A stretch of DNA of 59,445 bases from Scytalidium lignicola. Its lineage: Eukaryota > Ascomycota > Leotiomycetes. The translations under genes were made by a program, and so were the position numbers. The DNA lies in contig NCSJ02000269.1 in NCBI GenBank assembly GCA_002812745.2, forward strand, positions 1 to 59,445. Reading direction: 5' to 3'. Under the pieces are notes generated by a model that was not told the DNA's origin, made no database searches, and saw only the letters and a program-made list of their open reading frames with translations. Positions 23,701-35,237 of the stretch are shown here, piece by piece (the first letter of the stretch is position 1; the number at the start of each line of letters is the position of its first letter).

Positions 23701-25489
23701 GAGCCAGAATTTGTTCCGTAATGGCAAACGTAAACGAAGAAACGATATTGTCAACTACTTGTTTCATCACAGGGTCATCTCTAATTTGTTGAACTGCGGC
23801 TTCATCACCTGAAGCATCCTTCTGACTTTTATCAGGTAAGTATGCCGCCCAAACATCATCACGCATAACGCCGGAAATGGATGAAATAAATGCCATAGAT
23901 CTCTTGCATATTTCTGCCAACACAGTCAGGTTCTCTGCATCTTGGTCTGGTTGAGCGGGTGGAACCCGCGCCGCCACACCCAGTAGGGTCGACTCTCGCT
24001 GCTCCTTTAGCTTTGCTAAGAGTTCTTCTCGTGACGACGATGCGTTAGCAAGTCGAAGCAAGAGAAACAATTGTCGGGCAAAAAGATAACATCGGAAGTC
24101 AAAAACGGATATGCTATTCGAAAGGATAAGTTCTCGATAGTTCTTCTTCGTCGCACTAAGAGGGATTTCGTGTGTATCGTTGTCACTGTGTGTTTCTGTC
24201 GATTGTAAGTCAATGGTTTCTTCTGCTTCTGTCTCGCCACCAAACTCTTTTAATGCTGCGGCCCTAGCTCGTTGTGCGTGGATCTTGAGATCTTCCGTAT
24301 ATGGTAATAAAGTGCCTCCATACCAAGAGCCCTCGGTATTCTGTTCTCTGATAATCGCATCGAGCCCAACTGCCAGCTCGTCGTATCCGACGAGAGCATC
24401 CTCAACTAGACCCACACTTTCAAAACCTCTTGCCAATCCCTCTTTTAACATGAAGAATGTGCAGAAGTTCCAGCCTCGTAAAGATCTTTGAGCATCTTTT
24501 TCACGGATATCCTCTTCATACTGAGTGACACGCATATCAAACGAGCTTAGAATGAGGGCCTTAATTTTTGTAATGAGATCAATCCAGGCATTCTCGTTGT
24601 CTTGTGGAGTTTCAGTATATGAACCTGGTATTGCCGGCACCACCCGAGGCAGCATATCATATGGGACATCATTGATGCCGATACGAATCTGAGCAATCCG
24701 ATCGGTGCCAACTTTCGAGGATCCATTAAAGTCCGCCCGCAGCTTGTCTAAGATTGTTGAAGACCCGCCAGCACGCCAGCGCACTCCACTCTTCTCCGTT
24801 GGAGTCCCAGTGCCAGAATCGGAGTTTTTTCCATTTGTCCTAGGCTGCGTTGCTGCGGCAGTGTTAGGCACGACAACATGAATAACAAGCCATTCAAAGG
24901 CATCATGATTCTCCTGCGTATTGAGCTTCGACGCGCTCTTCTTGGCGTCCTGTGTATGCTCTTTTATCCATTCTCGAACCTGCTGCCTTGATTGCGATTT
25001 ATAGGTGTCGTTATCATCGCAGCGAAGCAGCAAGACTTTCAGGTATGGTGTCCGTCGAAGGCCAGGTATCTGATGCCTGCGCTCCTTGATAGCCGCGCGA
25101 GGTTGCCCAGGTTGGGAATCAGACCCTTCTAAGCCAGGATGTCCTAAATTCTGCTTCTTGAAACCATCCTCTCCGCTGCCAGCAGAGTTGACTCTGGAAA
25201 GATTAAGCGTGCTTGTTGACAAGCTCTCGGTTCCTGAAAGAGGGCGGCCCTGCTGGTTCGCTGGCACCAGGTCGATGTGTAAAGACGAGATCGAGCGTAG
25301 CGGGCCTGAATGCGATTCCCAATGAAGGTTTCTCAAAGGTAATCGGGGTAAAAGCCCGGGCGAGAGCAACGGATAAACGCCATGGGGATCGAAATACTCA
25401 ACTGTAGAGGTTGTTAGCTTAAATACATCCCCTGAACGATCGAAGACCTCCTTACCCGTTACTTTAGAGCTGGAAGATGACTCTTCCAT
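20720..25489 (-). CDS. TRS130: TRAPPII complex subunit Trs130 (TRAPPC10)
   Basis: Three exons, 25489-25456, 25401-22526 and 22471-20720, give 1553 aa. Intron 1 (54 nt, GTAAGG donor, GCTAAC branch, CTACAG acceptor) is free of stops, so the frame also reads through it; splicing restores SSKVTVEYFDPHGVYPLL, the expected N-terminus. Intron 2 (54 nt, GTGAGT donor, CCCATAG acceptor) restores LQVHSNMIIPGTYV. The protein has the long TRAPPC10 layout: N-terminal region with FRCYLFARQLFLLLRL (about 465-480), a central helical repeat part, and beta-rich C-terminal domains ending in WLLEAERRIVDGV. TRAPPII is the exchange-factor complex for Ypt31/32 (Rab11) and acts in late Golgi traffic. The size fits fungal Trs130. 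It is transcribed away from the amino-acid permease across 1.3 kb. Confidence 0.92.
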
Positions 25490-25803
25490 TGCGGATGTTT
25501 GGTTCGCATATGTCAATCCACAAGAAAACAGCTGCTAGATATTGCACTCATGATGCCTCAATCTCATCTAACAGTTTGCAGCAACAGGTCTGCCCTTACT
25601 GCCGGGTGTGATCCTCTCGAAGTGAAGGCGGTGAGGGATCTTGGCAGCGGAACCCAAACCGCCGTTGGAAAGTCAAAATTGACAGTTTTGGTGGAACATG
25701 CAAATAATAATCCTCGCCATGCCATTTCTATCGTGCATTACTATATACGGCAGTATTTTTACTCCATCGCCACTATCTCCCGTTGAATCGTGTGAGAAAT
25801 TCT

Positions 25804-25880
25804 GTGAAACTCGATTCCTCATCCAAGATGCCATATTGCAGCCCGTACAGAGGTACGATGGTGTATCTTGAATTGTCATT
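25804..25880 (+). repeat. dispersed short repeat, copy A
   Basis: Shares GTGAAACTCGATT, CTCATCC, TTGCAGC and AATTGTC blocks, in the same order and strand, with 39431-39507. Small gaps and substitutions separate the blocks. It may be a decayed remnant of one repeated element; its type is unknown. Confidence 0.5.
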
Positions 25881-26360
25881 CCACCGTTGCCCAAATATTC
25901 CCCGGATTGAGCTTAGCTACTCTCCGAACATTCAATATTACAAGTCCTGGGTACCGAACCTTGTTTCATAAAGGCCGATAAAGCACAGTCTAGCATAATA
26001 CAAGCTTTATCAATTCTCAATCCAACACTCTCAATATCATCAAATATCTAGACAGTCTCACTGCGATAATTACCTGTTACCAATGGAGTTATCTAATTCC
26101 AGCGGCCAGCCTTGGTGTAAGAGCTACTGGTAGGGATGTCCTACGCCTCCACGGCCTCTACTGGTCCAACTCTCACGCTATGTGTGCGCGACTTTAGGAC
26201 TGTGGAGAGCTGTGGACACAACAGCACGAACAGATAGAAAAGGTTTGCACTGTGTGGGATTGACCGACATCGATAGGCACCAGTTCATAAAAGGTTCAGA
26301 AATAATCTAGCCCGCAAGATACTTTAGATTGAAAAGTCAGATTCCGACAACAGCCACAAA

Positions 26361-26770
26361 ATGGTAACCAATCCGAATGGGTTGCCCTCAATTTGCCTCA
26401 ACTGGCAGGTCTGTTGCCACAATCCTTATCACTATCAACAACGCGCAATACGCCGGTCAGTCGCACTCAAAGCAGTAACGTTTAGCACACCCTGGGACTT
26501 TTCTTGGACGACTACCCTGAAAACATCCCAACATCCACCCCCACAAACTCCCAGGATCGCGAGAATTTCAATGCCTCTAGGCGAATAGGATCGGGCGACT
26601 CTAAAGACGCTACTGCAACAATTGGGGCGAAAGAAAACACTGGATCTTGTAAACCCTCTTACATTCCTCCAATTGAGCTTGACCTGTCGGAGGGCCCGCT
26701 GCTGATAATCATTTGCGCAATGGCGATCATGGTCGAGAATCCAGAGATGCAGGAACGTATAAAGGTCTAA
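26361..26770 (+). CDS. possible small hypothetical gene upstream of the permease
   Basis: ATG at 26361 opens a 16-codon exon to 26408. A candidate intron 26409-26486 (weak GTCTGT donor, GTTTAG acceptor) leads in phase to a 94-codon exon ending at 26770, about 110 aa in all. The second part reads LGLFLDDYPENIPTSTPTNS and ends PEMQERIKV, with a hydrophobic stretch (IIICAMAIMV) near the end. No family is recognised. The end lies 63 nt before the permease ATG and includes a TATA-like box, so this may be chance coding within a promoter. Confidence 0.2.
26758..26764 (+). promoter_or_regulatory. TATA-like box of the permease gene
   Basis: TATAAAG lies 76 bp upstream of the permease ATG, a normal distance for a fungal core promoter with a short leader. 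Sequence match only. Confidence 0.4.
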
Positions 26771-26833
26771 GTATACCCCGGCACTTTTCTTTCATTCAAA
26801 ATTTCCAACGTCGTTTTTCAAGCTCTTTTCACA

Positions 26834-28990
26834 ATGGCGGATATCAAAGAAGACAGCGGCGATGGGTCAAACCCGGATTTGGCTGCGGAGGAGAAGCACC
26901 CAGCCTACGAGAGCGCTGAGAGTGAAACTGGATTCATCGCTGTAGAAAATGTCGACGGCCTAAAGCGAAGGCTCACAGCTGTTCAAATCCAAATGATAGC
27001 CATTGGAGGTTCCATCGGTACAGCGCTGTTTGTTAGTATCGGTTCCGGACTCATATACGGCGGTCCAGGCTCATTGTTCCTCGCCTTCAGCATATACTGT
27101 GTTTTCCTTGCTGCGGTAAATAGCTGTATAGCAGAGATGGCAATTTTCATGCCAGTTAGTGGCTCGTTCATTCGAATGGGCAGCAAATGGGTTGATGAGG
27201 CGTTTGGGTTTATGCTTGGATGGAACTTCTTCCTCTACGGTGAGGTCTATCTTATCAAAATAGATAAATTAATTAATGAAAGTCTAATTCGTTTAATCTG
27301 CAGAGGCTTTCCTAATTCCCTGGGAAATCAGTGCACTCACCCTGATTCTAACGTATTGGTGGGATAATGTACCTTTCGCGGCCGTAGTTGCAATCTGCAT
27401 ATTTTTCTATGGGTTAGTTTGGCAGGATAAATCTGGTACTCTAATTACATGCCTTGCTAATATCAGAACAGCCTCATTAATATATTTGCTGTNAAATGGT
27501 ACGGTTATAGTGAGGCCTGGCTATCGTCTGGAAAACTGGTACTCATTGGTATCATCTTCTCCTTTACCTTTATTACCATGGTTGGAGGAAATCCTAAGCA
27601 TGATGCCTATGGATTTAGGTATTGGCGGGACCCTGTGAGTAACCTCTCATTGTTAACCGATGGATTTGGTATTGATAGCAATTTCCAAGGGAGCATTCGC
27701 CGAATACGTTACTACTGGTAGTTTGGGTAGGTTTGAGGGTTTCCTCAATTCACTGTGGACTGCTGCATTTACAATAGTGGGACCAGGTAAGCTCAATGCA
27801 AGCCTATATGATAAAAGAAGAAAAACTAACCCTCCCTAGAATACGTTGCAATGATGTCCGGTGAAGCTTCGAACCCTCGCAAGAACCTCAAGAGAGGCTT
27901 TAAGACCATGTACTGGCGATTTGGAGTTTTTTTCATTGGCGGCGCCCTTGCCTGTGGCATCGTTCTCCCTTATAACGATCCCACTCTTCTCGAAATCTTG
28001 GATAGTGGTACTGTAGAGACTAAGACAGCAGCTTCAAGTCCCTTCGTGGTTGCAATGCAAAATCTTGGCATTGGTGTTCTTCCTCACATCACAAACGCTC
28101 TTCTCGTCACAAGCATTTTCTCAGCTGGTAACTCTTATGTGTATGTAATCGAATGAGCTGTGAATATCGGCAAATTATGCTAACAGGCTCCCCAGATATT
28201 GCGCTTCGCGAACATTACATGGACTTGCCCTCGATGGACACGCCCCTCGATTCCTTCAGTATTGCACGAAGGCAGGAGTACCGATCTGGTGCTTCTGTGT
28301 CACAATGATATTCCCATTATTAGGGTTCCTATCCGTCGGAAGTAGCTCAACGGTGGCAATTACCTGGTATGCTCTTCAATCTGTATTCTTTTCGAGTTAT
28401 CTCTAGAGCTACTTGGTTTGATCCTCTAATTTTCTCTTTTGTGGAGATCGAAGGCACTTACTAATTGAATGATTTATAGGTTTGCAAATCTTACAGAGGC
28501 ATCTCAAATTATCGACTATATCTGTATGTGCTGGATCTACCTCTACTTCTACCGAGCCTTGAAAGCCCAAGGATACGACCGGAATAACCTTCCTTACAAA
28601 GGATGGGGCCAACCATATGTGGCCTGGTTCGGACTAATTAGCATGGTCTTCACAGTGGTCTGCTACGGATACACAACATTCTTACCTGGCTGTAAGTACC
28701 ATTTCTTAGATTCCTACCATACACACTCTAACAGGCTATTACCAGGGTGGGACCTAGGAACTTTCTGGTCGTATTACACAATGTGCTTCTTCTGTCCTGT
28801 ACTGTACATCGGCTGGAAAGTCATCAAACGAACAAAGATAGTTAAGCCAGGGGAGGCAGATCTGGTATGGGATCGGCCCATCATTGATGCATACGAGGCG
28901 AATCTAGTTCAGGACGGCCTCAGCATCTGGAAGGAGATCTCCATCATGCTGGGCATCAAGAAATGGAAGCCAGTGGAGCATGTAGAATAA
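26834..28990 (+). CDS. amino-acid permease (YAT/APC family)
   Basis: Eight exons: 26834-27239, 27304-27412, 27472-27634, 27690-27786, 27840-28140, 28196-28366, 28480-28691 and 28746-28990, giving 567 aa. Introns are 53-113 nt. The cytosolic N-terminus leads into LTAVQIQMIAIGGSIGTALF (about 49-68), the substrate-binding TM1 signature of fungal amino-acid permeases. Further landmarks are PVSGSFIRMGSKWVDEAFGF, the P/E-containing FLIPWEISALTL, GPEYVAMMSGEASNPRK (TM6 region), SAGNSYVYCASRTLHGLALDG and a cytosolic C-tail. About 12 membrane segments are expected. It should import amino acids at the plasma membrane by proton symport; the substrate cannot be told. The N at 27493 is the third base of a valine codon (GTN) and keeps the frame. 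Intron 7 has no stop, so its exact acceptor is the least certain join. Confidence 0.9.
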
Positions 28991-29648
28991 TTGATACATA
29001 CTAGTCTATCACCGTGATAGGGCTGATGAAGACTTTCCAATTCGGGATTTGCTGCCGCGGCTTTAAAATATAAGCGCAATCTCAGTCGTTCGGTTGTGTT
29101 TCTTTACCAATATCTCTCATGCTCAAGTGTGAAGTCAGAATTGTGACATCATACGAATACCTTAAACGACAAATCTATGTACCATCGCAAAAAAAATAAG
29201 TGCACTCACTCAGAAGACAACGCTGGCGGATACGGTGGAACCTGTTTCTCCGAGCAGTATGTGGCGCGATAAAAAAGGTTGCCTTCGCGGAGCAATACGT
29301 CAGTCTTGGATATAGTGTCCGAAGCCAAGGTAGAACTCATGCGAAAATGCGAAAAGCTGCTCCCATCTTTTTTAAAAAAAACTTCCGAGGTATCGTATAT
29401 GTATGAGTGCTTATATATAGAACATACATTACACATATATATTGAGCTCGGGATTCCAACAGCTTAGATCGATTTCTCTTTTTGCGCAGATCCCTCAACT
29501 TCTAAGAAAAGGTCTAGATTTTCAAGAAAGCTGGGACNTTTCCNTTTTTTTAACGAGAAGGAAAGGCTAATAAGTCGACCTCAATTTATTTCAATTCAAT
29601 CCTATCTCGATTAAATTGAAAAAAGGTCAAGCAAAACTGAAAATTACC
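28991..29648. other. intergenic, permease 3' side and reductase promoter
   Basis: 658 bp without a supported gene. Two N bases (29538, 29544) flank a T-rich stretch shortly upstream of the next start codon. Confidence 0.6.
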
Positions 29649-30959
29649 ATGGCCTCATCCTCACCATCTAGCACCGTCCCAGCGACGATGCGCGCCCTGG
29701 CGCTCTCCAAGTTTTGCAAACCGTCTGAGTACGGTCTGGCAACTCTACCTACGCCGGAGATCACGCAGCCGGATGAATTACTTATCAAGGTGCATGCGGC
29801 GTCGGTGAATCCTATTGATGTAAAGATGGCGAGTGGGTATGTTACCTTTTTCTTTTCGGTTTTCGTTCATATATTTACTTCTATTTTCATTTCATTTTAT
29901 TCATCCTTGCCTTCATTATGGAATTATATCTTTCTTCCTTCTTTCCTTCCTTGATATAGAACCAACATCTTCCATGACACCCCAAGAAAGATATAAAATA
30001 GAAGAGGGGAAAAAAGAGAGATATATAGCTAATCAAACCAAATAATATCTAGCGTAGCAAAAATGTTGGGCATCTCTACATTCCCTTATAAAATAGGTTA
30101 CGACCTATCCGGCACCGTTGTGAGCATCGGCTCCTCCGTATCAGCCTTCAAACCAGGCGACCAAGTCTACGCACGCGTCCACGAGCGCTACCGCGGCACC
30201 ATCGCCCAGTACGCGCTCTCGGCGGAGTCAGCCGTAGCATTAAAACCCGCATCTCTGTCCTTCGTGGAGGCAGCAGCTATCCCACTTGCTGGACTCACGG
30301 CATTGCAGTCGCTGGATACGGGGGAGAAGATGATCGAGGGGGGATCGTTGAAGGGGAAGACGGTCTATGTACCCGCTGGCCTGAGCGGGACGGGGAGTTT
30401 CGCGGTGCAGCTTGCTAAGAGGGTTTTTGGAGCTGGGAAAGTGATTACGACGTTATCGACGGGGAAGATTGCGAGATTGGAGGAGTTGGTAGGCGCTGGG
30501 GTTGTGGATGAGGCTGTAGATTATACGAAAGAGGATGTGGGTAAGAGGATTGGGAAGGGGAGTGTGGATTTCATGTTTGATACGATGGGGGCGACGTTGA
30601 AGTCGTTGCCGTTTATGAAGAAGGATGGGGTGATTGCCAGTATCAGTACCCTCCCGTCAGGTGACCAGATGAAGGAAAGGACTCCTGGGATAGGCTCTTT
30701 CGTGAGATATGCTCTTAATATTGTGGATTGGGGGTATAAGACCTGGACTTGGTGGAAGGGGGTCCGGTACAGTTATGTTTTCATGAATCCTGACGGGCAA
30801 GACTTGAAGAGGTTAAGCAAGGCGGTCGAGGAGGGAAGTTTGAAGCCTGTGGTTGGGATGACTGCTAAGCTGGAGGACATTGAGCAGGTGAAGAAGGGGT
30901 GCCAGCAGTTGTTTGATGGAAAGGGCGGAGTTGGCAAATTTGTCATCGAGATTGACTGA
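29649..30959 (+). CDS. zinc-independent medium-chain dehydrogenase/reductase (quinone oxidoreductase-like)
   Basis: Two exons, 29649-29836 and 30053-30959, give 364 aa. The 216-nt intron is the longest in the window; its acceptor ATCTAG gives MASGVAKMLG across the join, as expected for the family. The N-terminal GroES-like domain has ELLIKVHAASVNPIDVKMASG (about 43-63) and GYDLSGTVVSIGSSV (about 77-91). The Rossmann domain has VYVPAGLSGTGSFAVQLAKR (about 170-189), a variant nucleotide-binding loop, and FDTMGATLKSLPF. The zinc-binding cysteines of alcohol dehydrogenases are absent, so it is of the NADPH quinone-reductase/enoyl-reductase type. The likely activity is NADPH-dependent reduction of quinones or enones; the substrate is unknown. 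The ATG at 29649 sits in an ACCATGG context. A second in-frame ATG at residue 13 is an alternative start. Confidence 0.88.
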
Positions 30960-33828
30960 AGTTAATGATGTCATTTTGAGTGAGTGAGTGAGTGAGTGAG
31001 TGAGTGAGTGAGTGAGTGAGTTAGTTGGTGGGGGCTGGTGCCATCTTTGTTTTGGATAATTTATGTGATTGATTGTATGGATGATCAATTCTGGATGACC
31101 TACAGATCAGTCTGCATTAGATAATGCAGTTGAGTTTACCAAGGTTACTTGGTCCACGTGGATGAGGGGATATGTCAGAGCACAAGACATGCTACTGCAC
31201 AATTGTGCTCGGATCTGATCTTTAGAGACGAAGAATGCTGTCAGCAGTTCATGTCTGACATTATGAAGGTTATGTGGGTGCATTGGTTTGGTTTTGCTTG
31301 GGAATGGCAATACCAGATACCAGAGTACCAGAGTACTGTCATTCTGATTAAAATCTAGGAATATGGTTCAAGTATAAACATAGCTTCTCTCAGAACCACA
31401 GCTGTGTTGTATTGTGCTGAGCTAAGCCCTGAAAGAACGGGGCAACAGTAAGTTAGGATAATATAATATTACTGTAAATGAACTTTGACTATCTCTATTC
31501 TCCTGCAAGTCAAATCAAGACGTTGCTGCCAAGCCGGGAACGCTGATAACGTGCTGACACTTCTAGATCTCATCTCATGACCCGATTAGGTAACGCATTC
31601 TATTCATTCATGCACGTGCTTTCTCCCAAATTTCCAGATCTAGCGAATTATTACAGATTTATGCCTTGCACAGAGTGTGCCTTACAGCAAAGGCATCATT
31701 GGCAGCAAGGCACGCAAGGATAGTTTGTGCGTTAAATCGCGCCAGAGCCGGCTGACGAATCACTGGCCAGTGCCTTGGCTTAGTCCAGGAACGGATCCAA
31801 AACATGAAACGCGACTAGCCAGGGTGACGCCAAACCCAGCACGGTCCTGTTTCCTGGCCATGATTTTAATGATTTGCGTGTTGCAATTTCAACTTTCTTC
31901 GTGTTGCGCACAGCCATTGGTGAGGGCAGAAGCTGGGCAGAGCTGGGTTGCCGCGCGTCGTGAAGGTTGATTGAGACTGGAGAGGAGGATGAGGAGTTGG
32001 GGGAAGTTGAGTTTACGCAGTACAGTAGAAGAGAGTTTGCATGGCTAATTATTAATTATCGAAAGAATTCAGGACCCATACCTCCTACATGGAGAGAGAG
32101 TGTGTGTCAGAGAGTGTGTGTGGCTCATGGAGTGGCTTTGCTGGGAAAACTGCCGTTCCCCACGAATCCATGGATGCACGATGTCGTGGTTCCTCCTGCG
32201 AGGTGACTTGTGGTGGCCCTAGGACAAACAGCTGGACACCAAGACCAAACCGCCCAATTGACGGGAATCACTACAGTACTAGTGACTACTACCGTACTCC
32301 TCCAAATTGACGCTTTCATCCCGCTGCCGGCCGAGACGCACCAGAAGATGGCGACGAATCGACAAGGAGAAAAAAAATATAGCGGATTCTGGTCGCGCTC
32401 CACTGTGGAGGGCCCATCTGCGAGAGATTATTATTACGGTATCACCATAATGCTACGAGTCCCAAGGCATATTGGCCCACACCTCTATTAATTATCATGG
32501 TCTAGAGTCTCGCGTGAGTCTAGCATGTCTGTGAGCAAAATAATAATAAGCCTTTGAAGATGGAGGTGCAAATTTACAAAAAGTCAGCCATCTTAGCCCA
32601 AAGAAAACAACCAAAAAGGGCGTTGCAGTTCAAGGTGCGATGGCTTTTTTTTGGTAGCAGCAATGAACAGATGAACCGTTCGTCTCGAATCCTACATAGC
32701 CTCCTCCAGCAAAGAATACGAAGGAGCTTGCGAGTTCTCTCCTACTTAGGTCGAGTGTGCAAGCGATGTAGCATCAGACTCACAAAGGGGTTTTGGCTAT
32801 TATTATTATTATGCTGTCGCTTTGTCTCCCTGAGGACAGTAAATGGATCGCAATACGAGCCCTATAATGCCCTAGTTAGGGGGTTTTGCTGCTCTGAACC
32901 CAACAAGCAGATTTCTTCCTCTGGGGATTATAGACGCGTTTATACTGTACAGTAGTATCATCGCTATCATCACCACCCATCACGGCGAGACAATCGTTAT
33001 TTCGGATTGGCTGAATACGAAGCACCGAGTGTGATAACTTCTGCTGGCCCGGGGGTGTTTTCGCCCCTTCAGGCATTAAGTTGGCGTCGGAGGTGCCACG
33101 GGTACCTGCCCATTCTGTCGGGCATTATTTCAAGTAAACTTTGGCCTAGCCGAGTCGGGCTGGCCACCCATCCAGTGCCATCCATCCATCCCATCCCCCT
33201 GGTGTGTCGCCCCGTTCCTGGATTCTCATCTCACCCTTTTTCTTTCCGCCCTCCTCCTCCACCTCTCTGCCCAGTCATTGATTACGGCTCCACCGCTCCT
33301 GTCGTCGTACTCTCAACTTCTTTTCCCTCTTTCTTTACCAGCATTCCCTCCCAACTGAGAGTTTTGACTCTCTACCACACTCATTTGGAACTGCGATCTT
33401 TGCGAACAGCTTTCTCACTGCGACAAGCAAACAAACAAGTGATCACAGTCAATCAACGCATTCGAGTCCATCAATCGGAACACTGCAGCGCCGCAACAAG
33501 ACGTTTGAAAAGGGTCAGGTCGAAATCCGTTCGTGTACGTGTATTATCCGTTTCCAGTCACCCTTTATCTATCCATTCTCGGAGGGAAAGAACTGCGCCA
33601 GCGAAGCTCGAGAGTTCTAACCTTTTCTTGCGATACTCCGGATGCGCGCGTTTGCAATTGCATGCTAACATTGCGAACAGTTCTTCGACTACCACAACAA
33701 CGTCTTCCGCTCATTAAAATTCCCGTCGCTCGAAATCATATCGCCATCGTCAGTCGCTAGAATCTCCGAGAGATTCCTGTCAGTCATTTCAAAGTATTCA
33801 TAAAAACCACCGGTTTTGTTTCTTTACG
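30960..33828. other. 2.9 kb intergenic region upstream of the SUN gene
   Basis: No supported gene. It starts with a (GAGT)n repeat just after the reductase stop. The last 600 bp or so (about 33200-33828) are pyrimidine-rich, then A/C-rich, as in long leaders of highly expressed fungal genes. A TATA-like CATAAAAA lies about 30 bp before the SUN ATG, too close to be certain. The frame at 33007-33717 has no domain. Confidence 0.55.
30977..31021. repeat. (GAGT)n microsatellite
   Basis: About eleven tandem GAGT units, starting 18 bp after the stop codon of the reductase gene and therefore likely in its 3' untranslated region. Confidence 0.95.
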
Positions 33829-35237
33829 ATGAAATTCTCTCAACTCGCCCTCTTGGGCGCTGCTACCATTGCGGTTGCTCAGCACCATGAACACGTCCAC
33901 CGTCACCCAGGGAGATATGGCTCGCATGTCGTTGCGCGTAACCCCGATGTTACTTCTTCCGCCGGCGAGCCCGTAGTCACTGTCTACAAGCTCAATGGTG
34001 AGGATCTCTCATGGACCGAAGTCGAGGAAGGTCTCAAAGACGGCAAATACGTTGTCGTCTCAGACTCCTCCACCACGACCCCAAAGGTAGCCGCTGAATT
34101 CTTCCAATCTCCCACCACTACTTCCACCACCACCACCACCACCACTAGTACTACCACCACCACCACTACCCCCATACCGACCACCACGACAACCACCACC
34201 ACTACGACCACTACTACCCCCTCGACAACTACAACAACGACGACCACAACTACTAGCACCACCACGACCACTACTACCACTACCACAACTAGTAATCCAC
34301 CACCAGCACCGACCCAGGCTGCGCCACCAGCTTCCGGTGGTGGTGATGTTAACGCTGAATTCCCAAGTGGCAAGATTCGTTGCTCTGAATTCCCTTCAGC
34401 TTATGGCCCAGTCGCTGTTGATTACTTGAACCTAGGTGGCTATATTGGTATCCNAAAAAGTTCCAGACTACAGCCCTGGGGCCAACTCTATTAGCAACAT
34501 TGCAACTGGAGTCTCGGGCGAGACCTGCGGAAATAATGCATTCTGCTCTTACGCTTGCCCTCCTGGCACTCAGAAGTCTCAGTGGCCATCTGCCCAAGGA
34601 CAGACGGGCCAATCCATTGGTGGTTTATACTGCAACTCTGATGGGTACCTCGAATTGAGCCGACCCGAGGAAACCAGGCTCTGTACTCCAGGTGTCGGAA
34701 ATGTCAATGTTCAGAACAAGCTCTCCAAGAATGTCGCCATCTGCCGAACTGATTATCCTGGAACTGAGGGTGAAACTGTTCCATTAAACGTTCTCCCAGG
34801 TCAGACCGACCCCCTTACATGCCCTGATGCGTCAACCTATTTCTTCTGGAACAACCTGCCAACCTCAGCTCAATACTACGTTAACCCCTCGGGCTACTCT
34901 ATTGAAGAAGCATGTCAATGGGGTACTGCTGGTTCCAACATCGGTAACTGGGCTCCAGTTAACATGGGTGTTGGCAAAGGCATCGATGGCTCAACTTTTA
35001 TCTCTCTCTTCCAAAACGCGCCAACGAACACCGATGGAAAACTTGACTTCAGCATCAGCATCTCTGGAGGAGTTAGCGGTACCTGCTCATACTCCAACGG
35101 GGTATACTATAGCAATGGTTCCCCATCATCAAGTGGATGCACTGTAAGTAGCGAAATTGCTCCGATTGGTATACTCATCTTACTAACTATACTTCCAGGT
35201 TGCCGTTAGCGGAACTGCGACCTTCGTCTTTTCTTAA
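33829..35237 (+). CDS. secreted SUN-family cell-wall protein (GH132 type)
   Basis: Two exons, 33829-35143 and 35199-35237, give 450 aa once the N at 34454 is removed. The frame breaks at that base (codon 209): exon 1 is 1315 nt with it and 1314 without it, and only the shorter version keeps the known sequence running into KVPDYSPGANSISNIATGVS. Residues 1-17 are a signal peptide (MKFSQLALLGAATIAVA). A His/Arg-rich stretch and a Thr-rich linker (about 95-160, nearly all ACC/ACT/ACA codons) follow. The SUN domain (about 180-450) has the Cys-rich TCGNNAFCSYACPPGTQKSQ, GGLYCN, FFWNNLPTSAQYYVNPSGYS and WAPVNMGVGKG blocks. SUN proteins (Uth1, Sim1, Sun4) act at septation and wall remodelling and some bind or cut beta-1,3-glucan. 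The 55-nt intron near the end has a TACTAAC branch. Confidence 0.9.
34105..34295 (+). repeat. threonine-codon repeat inside the SUN gene
   Basis: Long run of ACC, ACT, ACA and ACG codons with occasional Ser or Pro codons, encoding the linker between the N-terminal part and the SUN domain. Repeats of this kind often vary in length between strains and carry O-linked sugars; both statements are family knowledge, not seen here. Confidence 0.85.

Larger units (their letters stand above)
25490..26833. other. divergent intergenic region between TRS130 and the permease
   Basis: 1.34 kb with no firmly supported gene. It holds a short segment at 25804-25880 that is related to 39431-39507 (see findings). 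It also holds a candidate two-exon small frame at 26361-26770, and a TATA-like box at 26758 that overlaps the end of that frame. Confidence 0.6.

Noticed and set aside
19186..31000. Wax synthase, permease and reductase as a secondary-metabolite cluster
   Set aside because: No backbone enzyme, regulator or tailoring set is present, and TRS130, a core housekeeping gene, lies among them.
33984..34373. Poly-valine minus-strand frame in the SUN gene
   Set aside because: It is the antisense of the threonine-codon linker.
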